Source of the DNA: Calycina herbarum | Taxonomy: Eukaryota > Ascomycota > Leotiomycetes > Helotiales > Pezizellaceae | DNA: 64,000 nt | Assembly (NCBI GenBank): GCA_001414485.1 | Contig: LLEY01000215.1 | Coordinates: forward strand, 26,481 to 90,480 | Direction: 5' to 3' | Shown: one piece after another, positions 34,542 to 45,812 of the stretch | Layout of the letters: each line of letters opens with the position of its first letter | How positions within the stretch are numbered: position 1 is the stretch's first letter | Translations under genes and position numbers: made by a program | Notes under the pieces: generated by a model | Seen by the model: only the letters and a program-made list of their open reading frames with translations | Told to the model about the DNA's origin: nothing | Database searches by the model: none

Positions 34542-36382
34542 GTTGAGATACGAGACGGAGGGATGAAAGACAAAATTCATGGATGGAAAGCGAGGGCTTG
34601 CATCGATGCCGAATTTTGTACCTGTCTAACTAGTTTGATTGATTGATCTTGCGGGTGTTTTTGGGGGTGTTTTTAGGTGTGTTTTTGTTTTGGGGGCAGC
34701 AAGTTTATCTACAGTAGCACTTTATCAAAACCCAGTCTTTATCCCACGTTCACTTTCACTTCTTCATCCTCCCTGCCACTCTGGGTTGAAGCTGTGTCCA
34801 TTGAAGCTGCCGTCCAACTGTTGATGTTGATGTTGAACTTGGCTGTGTGCTTGTGTAACGAGGGGTTGATTTTGAGCGATGGGTATGTGTGGCTGAGATG
34901 CGTGGTTGAGGAGGTAGACGGAGGATTCCGGGGTAAACTCTCCTCCCCCAGATCTGCAAAGTGGGTCATTCCATACATTGTACGGTGCACAGACATTTGC
35001 CACACTAAAACGACCGTGCGCATAGGGGGGATAGAGCCTCACCATCAGCCCCACATAGATACTCGGCAAGCTCGGCTCGGTTAGCCTGCCTGATTTCAAT
35101 AACCCGCCCGAGTACACGGGTAGACCTTGTCTTCCTCGGAGACGCTATAAATATGGTCAAGAAGGAATTCAGAGACACGGGATAGGGAGTACGATATCAA
35201 CCCCAGTAGGATCATCGACAAAAATCGAAGTTGGATCGAGAGAAAAGAGGCGAGAAAAGAGGCGAGCAGGGCTTTTTGTTTTTCTTGCCAAGGAGCTCAC
35301 TTGACCTTGCGGCACGCTTCTCGAACCTTCCTTGCACAGTTCCCAGATCTCATCCCAACGGTCTTACATTTGGGCCAATCCTTCTCTCCGCATATGGGAT
35401 GAGCAAAACGAGGTCGTGCAGAAACCTGTTAGCTGTTTAGCTGCCAAGATGGCGGACAAAAAGAAAGCAAAGCAAAGGACGGACGTAATGAAGTACCCCC
35501 CACGATGCGGCTCATGGAGCTTTGAAACAACTTTCTGACCAGGTATTGTTGGGCCCGCATTATGACTACATGATGGGGCTCACTCAGTTCAGCCGCGCTG
35601 CACCCACCTTGCATGGAATCAGCGATACGAGCTCGGCCTTGAGATGTCTGAGAAGTGCAAATAAAAAAAAACAAAGCATGCATAATAGACGGGAAGTCGG
35701 AAGATGTTGGAGATGTGACTGAATGTTGGAGATGATGTTGGAGATGTTGGAGGTGTGGACTGCATATTGACTGAATATTGGACGCCACTAAGCATCCATT
35801 CTGCTGCTGTGTTACTCTCCCCCGCCCCCTGATTACATTGTACGGTTACACAGACATTTGCCATACTAAAACGACCGTGCGTGTTATGGTTCGTTGGACG
35901 CTACTAAGCATCCATTTTGAGTTTGCTGCAGTGTTGCTCCTCCCACCCCCCTTTGGATTCCTGATTACGTTGTACGGTGCACAGACATTCACAGACATTT
36001 GCTATACTAAAACGACCGCGTGCATGCAATGTGGGAGAGTAGTGGTATGTTGTGCTATGTATGTTTCCTTTTTCAAGGCTGGTTCGTTGGTTCGTTCGTT
36101 CAGTCAGCCTCAATAGATGTACTACCTACTACCATGAGAGGAAATTGGCGTGCTGATCATCCAAATACACGCAGCCGAAGATTGGAATGCTTACCCGCTC
36201 ACCTGATGCCGCGTCTCAGTTTGCCCATTCTTTCTCCCTTGATATGTCTGTTGTACAAGTATCGATCGATGCGCATGCTCAATTCCTCCAATTCCTCCAA
36301 TTCCTCAAACTCCTCTCCTCTGCATTTTCTTGCCAACTTCTTCTCTTCCTGCATTCTCTTGCCACCTTCTTCTCTTCCCAAA
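34542..36382. repeat. Intergenic region with three copies of a MITE-like repeat
   Basis: Copies of a core ACAGACATTTGCCATACTAA followed by AACGACCG occur at about 34975-35028, 35832-35888 and 35964-36030. The last two lie in a tandem duplication of about 150 bp whose other part contains ACTAAGCATCCATT. A fourth, inverted copy is at 63841-63990. GATGTTGGA repeats occur at 35700-35757. No gene supported. Confidence 0.8.
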
Positions 36383-37417
36383 ATGGTGGAGAACAATCAT
36401 AGAGCTCTGGAATGGATGCAAATCTTCCTATCGAGATCAGAATTCGACCAGATCCGCTTCCACATTTATCTTGAGAGCGACGCGCTACAAAATGCTCATT
36501 CACTCGGTTCATCTGGAGTTGTTTTCTTGCCTGATACGCAAAAATTATTAATGCCCCCGCTTTGTGTTATACGATATCTCCATACGATACACGCAAATTT
36601 AACGCTGATGCTCGGAGCTCGAACTTACCGCCGAAGTTTCCCTGGATTGTTGATTTGGCCCGATAGGACTGATGTTTTCACGATGTAAGTAGCAACTGAT
36701 GCCTTTACGAGACTGATGACTGAGTTTCCCAGGCATCTATGGATCCTTTCAATCAGAGATAGACCGACTCCTGAACTTCGGGCGATACAAGCATTACAAA
36801 GAACTCTAGTTTCGGAAATCCAACTTCAACTTCTCCGTGCTCCACCACCTCCACAACCTCAAAAACTTTTGCCATTTCTTCCGACTCAACACCCTTCTCA
36901 ACCTCGACAACCTAACCAACTTGAAGAATTTGTCCCGACTCAACTCCATTATTCACCTCCACAACCTCCACGTCCATCTCCACCTCGACATTTTCGCCAA
37001 CTTTTACCAGTTGTTCCGCCTCAATCTCAATCTCCACCTCAACAACCTCGCCAACTTAAACAATTTGTTCCGTCTCAACCTCAATCTCAACCTCGACAAC
37101 CTCAATTTCTTCCGCCTCAACCTCCTTCTCCACCTCAACAACCTCCCCCTCAATTTCTTCCGCCTCAAATTCATTCTCCACCTCAACAACCTCCCCCTCA
37201 ATTTCTTCCGCCTCAAATTCATTCTCCAGCTCAATTTGACCCAGCTCAATTCGACCAAGTTCAATTCAACCAAGTTCAATTTGACCAAGTTCAATTTGCC
37301 CACGCTCAATTTGCCCACGCTCCTTTCGACCAAGCTCAATTTGACCCAGCTCAATTTGGCCAAGCTCAACAATCTGTTCCAGGAGGTTACAATAGTATCT
37401 ATAGCGCTGAGGGTTAG
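36383..37417 (+). CDS. Orphan protein with Pro/Gln-rich and QF-repeat tail, 328 aa, 2 exons
   Basis: Exons 36383-36684 and 36733-37417. The intron (GTAAGT...CTGATGACTGAG...CCCAG, 48 nt) joins the frames at an ATG codon. The N-terminal 130 residues are globular, without a recognised domain (HRALEWMQIFLSRSEFDQI, RSFPGLLIWPDRTDVF). From about 140 the protein is proline/glutamine-rich, with duplicated PQFLPPQIHSP units. It then has about ten QFD/QFN/QFA repeats near the C-terminus, a composition like prion-like or phase-separating domains. There are four NSS triplets upstream of the start in the same open frame, so a longer N-terminus is possible; 36383 is the first ATG next to globular sequence. 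Unknown function. Confidence 0.65.
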
Positions 37418-37611
37418 TTGGTTATGTGTATGTTAAATCCACCCGCCGGATGCATCTGACCGCTTTGCTCTGCTCGGTGTGCGTTTTATATGTTGGCTAC
37501 TCTACGTATGCGTAATATGGCTGACCATGTCGATTTGCAACCTTCACCAAAGGTGTGTGTCGATGTTGAGATGGTGACCAGAAAGGTGTGGGTGTTTTTG
37601 TGCCAAGTTGA

Positions 37612-40500
37612 TTGGGGTCCGTCGTCCTGGGGGCATCATTCGAAGACAAGATGCAGTTCCTGCAGACCCGTATGCCCCGGTGGTTGGCGTCTCACGCAGA
37701 CACTCTCGGGCTGAATTTGTATCCTTACGGAAGCACACACGTCAACATACTTCTACATTTGGGTGCAGAGGCAAGAAAGCTTGATGGCCGCCGCGCTGCA
37801 AAAAAGGTTCCAGGCGCCACGAGAGGCGCAAAAAGAAAGACGTTTGAGTGAGTGTTGAACTCTCGCCAACCCAACTTCGCCCCCGTGGATAGTCAAATCA
37901 TTCGTCAATCCACAGCCCCGGAAACAGAATTTTGCGGCGTCGACAACGGGTTGTATGGCCCTCGGGATCCAAGTGTCCTCTACTATGAACATGTAAAGAT
38001 TAAAAGGAGAACAATGTTCCCAGACCCACGAGACTACCTCTCCACCGTCGTCAAAGCCATGCTCATGGAGGCCGCTTATGTTCGCGACGAGGCTGCGGCC
38101 CTCTTCAATGGCAAAAAGGAGGTTTTTGTGACGCCATTGAGCGATATTCTTCCCAACCAGAACGCGGATAGCATCCTTATACTCTTTCAAATAAGAGATA
38201 AAAAGTTTGCAACCCGGACTGAGGAAGCCAAGGAAGTCGAACGACTGCCATCTAAGGGGACAAGAATCCAATTACGATTCATGACGGGACACTCTCTCGA
38301 TGACAATGGCAACCCCAAGGAAGAGTTGAGCCACCCTTGGGATGGCGATCTAGTCTTGGTGCCAGCCCAGCTCCGCAAAACACTTTATGCCAAGTGCAAC
38401 ATGGCTGCTATTATCTCGAAATCGATATATGGCAGAGGGACCGATCACGAAAATGTAGTCGAAATCATACAGAACGAGGAGCAGGGCTATGAAGCCTACA
38501 TCGATTTTCATGTCGAGTACCCAACTACCCACCTCTAAGATTCAATCGATCTCTTATACGACCCCTATGACACGTGATACTTCGTTCCGCGCCTGCTTCT
38601 CGGGCAATTAAATCATGAAGTCCTCCCTCGTTGTTTCAATTTTGGTATTCCCAAGGAGCTTTATGAAGATAAAGTCCTCCGTGACTACAGGCGTGATCCC
38701 CAGCCCGGGCATCGCCAATTCGTTCTCAACAACACTCAACACAAGGCCCTCATCATTGCCATGGAACTGCCGGTTTCCATGATAAAAGGGCCTCCAGGAA
38801 CTGGAAAGACTCTGACCATTTGCGTCATTGTACGCAAGTCTCTCCACCATCCTATGGTGAGGGTACTCGTTGTCACAATGACCAAGAACGCCGCAGAGGA
38901 GATTGCTACAAAGTTGGAAGGTTTGTTGACCACATTGGGTTTCCCCAGCACCACTGTCTCCCTCGCGCAACGCTTGCAAGACCAGATGCTCCCGAGCGTC
39001 AAGTCATTTGACAGAGTGCGCTTGAACAACAAATCTGCCCCTGAGATGAAGGACTGTTTCGAGAACGTTGCAACCGATCATTTGGAGAGTCATCACCACC
39101 CAGTGGCCGTTCGTGCGCGGATGGAAACTGGAATGGATTCGTGCATGGAATGCACACCCGATTTCCTTCGGCGAAACCCACCACCGGATTCCCGCTCGAT
39201 GAAATACTGCCAGCTGCACTACTGGCTGCGCATATTGATTCTTCGAGATGGCGAAGACGTGAATAAGACATGCTCGATGCTCTGGAAAGTCAAAGATGAT
39301 TTGAGATTGAAACTGCCCCAAACCCGCAAGAACTACCAGGACGATGAAAAGGTCCAAACGTTTAAACGTGTGCTTTACATCGTTCATAACATGACCATTA
39401 AGTACTGGGTGACTGAGGGTAGTCGTGTTATTGTTTCCACAATCGGAAACGTGTTAGCATCTTCTGCGTTTGACAGTGCAAATTTTCACGCCCTATGTGG
39501 CGATGAAATGTCGAATTCCGATGAAGTCGCACTGTTGTATGGAATCGCTAAATTACGCAAGTCTCAGAATGCAGAGGGAACTCCGCAACGACCCCGCGAC
39601 CAAAACATTTAAAAACTCCTTTTGGTTGGCGACGATAAGCAGCTGCCACCCGTGGTAACTTCTGTGGGCTACAATTGCTTCCAAGGTCAGCTGCAACAGT
39701 CGATATTACAACGCTTGAATTTTTCAGGTAGCGATGTGACTACGCTGGACCATCAATATAGATGCCCAAAAGAAATCATGGCTGTAGTGAACAGAAACTG
39801 CTACCCCGGCATCTCAATCACTACTGATGAGAGCGTTACACAACGCCCTTCATATCTCAAGGGCCTCTCATGGTCGGCGCAGGCCCTATATTGGACTGGA
39901 AAGGAGATAAACGGTGCCCTTGGCCTCAATGTAATCGACGGAGTGTTGTTGAGACAGGTTACTGGCACCTCCAAGACCAACATCCAATCGGTCAAAGGCT
40001 GTCAGGAGGTAGCCCAATCCCTCGAAGATTTTGGTTTTGAGCAGAGCAAAATCACAATCATTTCCTTTTACGCCCATGATCGAAACATCATCGGAGCACA
40101 CTTGATCAGAAAGGGTCTTGGGGGCGTCGTCGTGTACACAGTTGATTCATATCAAGGCCGAGAGAACGACGTGGTCATCATCAACCTGGTCTCCACAATG
40201 GAGTTTCCAAGACGCGTCGGCCACATCAAGGAGAAGGAGCGGGTCAATGTGGCGCTGTCACTCCCAAAAGCCCTTCGAATCTTCATAGGCCACTATGGTA
40301 TTGAGAGGTTTGGTACGATGAATGCGGGAATTACGTACTTACAGGACGAGTGGTCAGATTTAGCCGATGGTGGCAGAATTAGCACGTTGCGAGTTGGGGC
40401 TTCCGCCCAGGAAATCCTCGATATCATTGCCCTTGAAGATTATACGATCATCGGAAAGAAGGCTGTTGATGATAGACCGGCAACATCATTGCGATTTTGA
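37612..40500 (+). pseudogene. SF1 (UPF1/DNA2/NAM7-like) helicase, single frame with four stops
   Basis: One reading frame covers the whole span, interrupted only by TGA 37849-37851, TAA 38536-38538, TGA near 38575 and TAA 39610-39612. All four are one C-to-T step from CGA or CAA. Motifs in order: Walker A GPPGTGKT (about 38791), a motif Ia-like VLVVTMTKNAAEEIA, a degenerate DE box (CGDEMSNSDE, about 39500), motif III LVGDDKQLPPV (about 39620), YRCPKEIMAVV, motif V VDSYQGREND (about 40141) and motif VI VNVALSLPKAL (about 40247), where the TRA(R/K) arginine is missing. No GT-AG introns explain the stops. No intact upstream exon was found. It is a recently silenced gene or retro-like copy. Function of the ancestor: ATP-driven nucleic-acid unwinding. 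Confidence 0.8.
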
Positions 40501-41614
40501 GCGTTTAGAGCAAATTTGTTTGTTTTCCTCGATGGGAATTCCACTTAGTTAGTTTACAATTTGACAATTTTGAAAACACAAACACACACAGGCTGGATAT
40601 CAATTGTGAATTGATATCGAGCAATCTTTTGTGCTTCTTCCCTCTTTTACTACCAAGAGGTGCAAGTTTCTAGATTTTGCGAGCACGTAAACGTCACTCA
40701 ATTCGGCTACTCTCTTTTAGGCAGACGATATGTCTTTTAGGTATAGAACGATAGTTGAAGCACATTTGGTGTCATGTCTGAGTACAGAATTGCTCACAAT
40801 AGACCCAGGGATTACAGAGTAATATAAAAATTCTCAAATTATAATTTGGCTTATACGTGGAAACGTGTAGAAGTGAGTAATGATTTTCAATTGATCTGGT
40901 TAGACAATTGATACTTTATCTCTTGGTCTTCTTTCTTCTTCTATTTTCTTTTTTTTCTATAAAATAAATAATATCAAGGAGATTTATATCTATATAAAGG
41001 TAAATGTTTACAACCGGGACTTATGAAAGTCTCATTCGCCGGCACCTCGTCTAAACTAGAAGAGAAAAACATTATCGGCGAGCCTCCGGTTCTTTCTTCG
41101 GTGCGGAAAAAAAGGGGGGGTCCTCGACTTAACAGCGAAGGAAGAGAGTGTAACGGCACGAAACGGATACTACTACAAAGGAGGCATGACATATATGAAT
41201 ACTAGGCTCTGATACGAAGGAAAAGACCAAATTGGCCTTTCTAATAGAGAGAGAGAGAGCATCTATATACAAGAGGTCAGACAACAACAAGGTCCGAACC
41301 TGACATTCCTAAGACTCGAACACGTATTCCATCTGGCACGTAACCCTTCTGGCATGTAAACTATTGCATTCCTGAACCTAGCCCGTATCTCTTCTGGCAC
41401 GTAACCTTGGCAATTCCTATTCCTGATGACTGGCTATCACAGAGAGTACTTTAAGAAGATACTTAGACAGGTTTAACGAAGACCTAAGACTAGCTACTTA
41501 ATTAAATATAGAGGAATTAAATATAGAGGAATTAAATATAGAAGAATTAAGAGAGTTAGAGCTGAATTCTCTAAGACTAAGTATGTCGTTAGATATTCTA
41601 GAAACTTAAGATAT
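40501..41614. other. Intergenic; possible copia-type remnant
   Basis: A perfect 10-bp hairpin lies at 40596-40618 (GATATCAATT, 3-nt loop). At about 41206-41222, minus strand, the sequence resembles the initiator-Met-tRNA primer-binding site (TATCAGAGCC) used by many Ty1/copia elements. Repeated CTGGCACGTAAC words occur at 41333-41410 and a GAATTAAATATAGAG tandem at 41510-41550. These suggest LTR-element debris but no coding domain was found. Confidence 0.35.
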
Positions 41615-41972
41615 TGTCACGAACCACAACTGAATGCAAAGGCACAAGAGTATGTGTGTGTAAATACGAGAATTTAAAGCTACAGTTCTATCTACGAAGG
41701 CAACGCGGGTTATATACCCAGAGGAAAGTGGTTGCTGAGTAAGTATGAACTGTAAGGAGCTGAAATCTCGTACGAGCTACAAAGAGCCAGAAGCACGTAT
41801 AGCTGAGATCTCGCCATAGCTTTCGTCATAGCTGTAAAGGAGCTGAGATCTCGCCATAGCTCTCGTCATGGCTCCCGTCATGGATCTACACATCCCGAGG
41901 TGATTACCGAGGTCACGTGTTGTTACGTGCTGTCACGTGTATTCTTCCAGGTTACGGACCAGCGCCGTAACA
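41615..41972. mobile_element. Solo LTR, 358 bp, with TSD GATAT
   Basis: Begins TGTCACG, ends GTAACA, and is bracketed by GATAT at 41610-41614 and 41973-41977. It is similar along most of its length to the LTRs at 45581 and 51200 (shared CGAGAATTTAAAGCTA and GGACCAGCGCCGTAA) but is 126 bp longer because of an internal duplication (AGCTGAGATCTCGCCATAGC twice). It is much less AT-shifted than the other copies, so it is younger or escaped RIP. Confidence 0.9.
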
Positions 41973-41977
41973 GATAT

Positions 41978-43464
41978 AGAGATTTTAAAAATAGAGTTTA
42001 TATATATATGTTGGTATGACTTGGTCATAAATCTGTCTGGTTACATATGCGTATTGTATTCTCTGTGTCTATTCTAGGTACTCGAAGTACGACTATTTAT
42101 GCTTGTGCTAGGCCAGCAAAGTCGAAATCTCTGCCTGTCCGTGGCGCTGGCTACGAACCTGGAATTGAGCGAAAGCAATATAATCCCAGAGCCTAAGAGA
42201 TACTCTCGCAACTTAGTTGGAGCTGGTGGAGGGCGTTGTGGTGATCCAGCGAGGGTATCGCGACGTGGCCTTACTAGAACAGAGGAATGGCAGCTAACGC
42301 TACTAGTATTTAAAAACTACCTAACCGTCCGATTCCCTACCTTACGACTAGGCACATCTTCGACATCTACGTAGTCGGATTTCTAAGCAGCACTAACTAC
42401 ATCGGGCAGATAGGGCACCTCTAGGGCGGCATTTATAGAGTTTTCACGATTAGTAAAAATAGAGGTATACTAGTTAGTATAGGTTCCTGCTATAGAACTA
42501 ATAAATATAGCCTTCTCTCTACGACAGTTAACCTATATAAAGAAGAAAACAAAGCGTCTATTAAAGAAGGGAGTATAAAGAAGGGTTATGCTCTATATAG
42601 GTAGATAAGCCTAGAAGGGATAGTAAAGAGCTAGGATCTCGTATAAGCAAAGAGGGATAGATAAAGGGAAATAGTTTAGATAGAGGTCTCTCCTCTTCTC
42701 TTAACTCCCCTACTTAGGTAGAAGGACACTCTTAGGAAGAGCTCGATTAGGTAAGGAAAAACCGCTATAGATATAAGCTCGACAACAATTTACGATTTAT
42801 TTACAACTACGATACTAGCTCTCTCTTTACCTATATACCCGGAAACGCGATTTTATAATATATAAGATAGAAAGGCCGGCTTACTTTATACGAACGGGGC
42901 TTAAAGACTAGGCTTATAGAAAGCTAGGGATTAGAGGCGTATAAGGAAAACAGAAGCTTCGCTTTAGTTAGTAGGATAGAAACACATAGAGTACGCTACC
43001 TAGCTAGGGGTGTGCTCTACGCAAATCCTACGAGGCATAGTCAGCTCTACTAGAGTAGTAGAGATATAGCAGAGTATCGCGAAGAGGGGTTAAACCCTTA
43101 GAGCGAGGTATATAATAGTAGCGATAGAAGAAGGATAGTGATTTATTACTCTATATAATACTATCTATATAGCCCGAGAGGACGAAGGCGTATATCGGTT
43201 TATAAAGAGTACGTAGAGAGCAGTTAGCTAGTTAGAAATCGTAGGCTTAAGAAGTAAACTATAGAAGAGACGTAGAGAAAGAGAATTTATCCTCCTCTTT
43301 CTCTTAAACTTAGGAGGTAAAACATAAAGGAAAAGCGTTATAAAGGTTCCAGCGTAGAAGGAACATACTCTAACTTCACTATATATTTAAACAAAACCTA
43401 AACCGAAAAAACAGAGAGGTACTAATTAAACTATAAGGTATAATAAATATATATCTTTCACCGC
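41978..43464. mobile_element. Unclassified transposon debris, partly RIP-degraded
   Basis: 42009 begins TGTTGGTATGACTT, similar to TGTTGGTTTGACTT at 51716, possibly an LTR edge. Base composition is normal to about 42400 and RIP-like beyond. Plus-strand reading gives protein-like pieces broken by TAG but no domain I can name. Confidence 0.4.
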
Positions 43465-45410
43465 GCACTTAAGTAGAGCACAGACGAGGGTATTACCTTT
43501 GACGCTGAAAAATCAGAACTTATCTACTTCTCTCGTAAAAGGAAACAAAGAGAGAGAGGTATCTAGCCTCCCCCTGCTATTATAGTTGAAGGAAAGACAA
43601 TAGAGCCTATATAGGAACTCCGGTGGCTTAGCATCTTCTTCGACCCCTGCCTCACCTTTTATAATTATATTAAAAGAATAGCTAGCAAGGCTATACTTAT
43701 AGCTAATACTCTTAAAGGAATAACAAACATAGTAAGAGAATCCCCCTCGTATCTACTAAAACAAGCAGTCACTGCTTATATTCTCTCGATCGCCTATTTT
43801 AGACACGAGACCTAGTACTCTAGTCGTACGAAAACAGGCTAAGCAGGTACTATAAATAACCGGATCAGCTGCTACCTAACTCTCCTAGATAGAGTAGTTA
43901 TAAAGTATACTAGAATCATCCTCCTAGTCTATAAAACCACTCCTACCTCGGTACTCCTTATAGAATCTAGCCTCCTAGCCGCTGAAATTACTCTTATAGT
44001 AAAAAGCGGAGCTTTTAAGACTAGAACTCGACGACTCGACTTAGTACACCCGCTTAAGCAATATATAAATAACCCTTGCTTAAAAGCTAGGCTTATTTAC
44101 CGCTCTTCTAAACCTCTCCCCCTCTTAGAAGAAGTCGATCTAATTCAAGACCCTCTATAGAGTAGAGGGTTTAACTGCTAAGCTCGCCTTCTTAAGGTAG
44201 CCGGCCCGAGCTCTAATAGTAATAAAGACTCTTATAAAGCTGAATTCCTTGAATTCCTCGCCTCTGTTCTATCTATAGACCTAGTTATATTTACCGACAG
44301 CTCTTACTTAGATAATAAAAACACAGGAGAAGGCGTATATCTTATAAGAGAAGGGGTTGTTTTAAATACAAAGCTCTTCTCTTTTAGTAAAACCTTAGAA
44401 ATATACGATATAGAAGCGAGAGCCGCCTTACACAGTCTTAAGCTTGCCCTCGTATCCCCTTTTTATTCCTTAGCTACAAAGTACTAGATTTACCTCGATA
44501 ATCTCGAGGCTATACTACAGCTAACCCACCGATCCTATAGCACCTTATAAGAAACCTTTAATAAGGTATTCGACTTTACTTAGCTATACCTAGAGAAGAT
44601 CTAGATATAGTAGTACTCTAGTTATATAGGAATTCGAGGAAATGAAATTACCGACAAAGCTACGGGGAAAGCGGCTTAAACACCCCCCTCTAGCTCTTCT
44701 TTACTCTGTACTACTATACTTAAGAGAGAAGTTAAAGAGATAGAGGTTAAGCTCGCGAACAAGCTTTAGTAGATAACACTCCTAGATATCTATAAGAGGC
44801 TAGGTCTTACTTTCTAGCTCTCGAAACCTAGAACTCTCTAGCTACTAAGAGAGGTCCTAGCTTAGCTTATTATAGCTTATACTAGTTATAGAGACTTTAT
44901 AGTATACTACCTTCGATTCTACTACCTTAACACGTTACTAGAATCTAGGAATTATAAATATAAAAAGACTAAAGTATAATTCCATCTACTCTTTTATAAG
45001 CTTATAAAGAACAAAGAGCTAAGGCTATTAGCTAAGGCAGAGAGAAATCCTTAACTCCTGTTCGAACCTAGTTATAAGGAGCTTTTTAATAAGGTCTATT
45101 CTAAGACTAAGTTCTTTATAAAGATCTATCTCTCGAGATAGTTAAAACTCTCTTTTTCTTTCTTTTTCTACATTTTTATATATATCTCCTTTATCTTTCC
45201 CTAATTCTATAAACTAATTAAGAATAAGAGCTGTTCTAAAAGTAGAGCTTCTCTTTAAACTATCTCTTGTAAATTAGCTCACTCGTTTACACTCTCTATA
45301 GCCTAGAGCATCTCTCTAGTATTATTTACTCTCTTTTAAGACTTTTTAGAACCTAGACCACGCGATCTAGACTCTGTCTAATGTTAAATAGAAATAAATA
45401 AATAAATAAA
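43465..45410 (+). mobile_element. 5'-truncated LINE copy (end of RT, RNase H, 3' tail)
   Basis: Plus-strand reading of the same family as the left element. It starts near the DAEKSELIYFSRKRK region of RT and passes FDPCLTFYNYIKRIASKA. The RNase H domain (VIFTDSSYLDNKNTGEGVYL, with TDGS changed to TDSS; IEARAALHSLKLAL; GIRGNEITDKA) lies at about 44280-44680. Stops are TAG/TAA at Trp/Gln positions. It ends in an AAAT-type repeat at about 45388-45408, typical of a LINE 3' tail. Homology with the reverse complement of 1-1690 begins abruptly at 43465, the usual 5' truncation. Confidence 0.85.
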
Positions 45411-45580
45411 TATGCTTATACTAGCGTGGTACTAGTGTGCTAGTCACGTGGATAGATATGAGTCAGAGGCTTATTCACCTATATAACGATAATATATTAA
45501 TTAGTATTATCTTAATACTAGAGAATTAATTAAATTATAAATACTTTTTTTCTAAAATTACTATTATATTCAGCTTAAAC

Positions 45581-45812
45581 TGTTACGATCTATATCTAAA
45601 GGCAAAGGTATAAGAGTATATATATATATATTCGAGAATTTAAAGCTATAGTTCTAAGAACGAGGGAATACGGAATATATACCCTACGAAAAAGAGGTAT
45701 TCCTACTAACTATAAAGAGCTTTTAATCTCGTTATAAATCCGTCTAAGCGTTACAGCTCTGACGGTTACGTGTAGGACCGAGAATTACGTATTACAGACC
45801 AGCGCTATAATA
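45581..45812. repeat. LTR (3' LTR of minus-strand gypsy element)
   Basis: 232 bp, TGTTACG...TAATA, preceded by TAAAC. Confidence 0.9.

Noticed and set aside
35429..36688. ORFs of 60-220 codons over the MITE-like repeats
   Set aside because: Arise from repeat sequence. Only the part from 36383 has independent splice support.
37004..37372. 122-codon minus ORF rich in Leu/Lys/Arg
   Set aside because: Antisense translation of the QF/PQ repeats.
42099..42374. 91-codon plus ORF beginning MLVLGQQSRNL
   Set aside because: Lies in transposon debris and could be a copia-type fragment, but no diagnostic motif is present.
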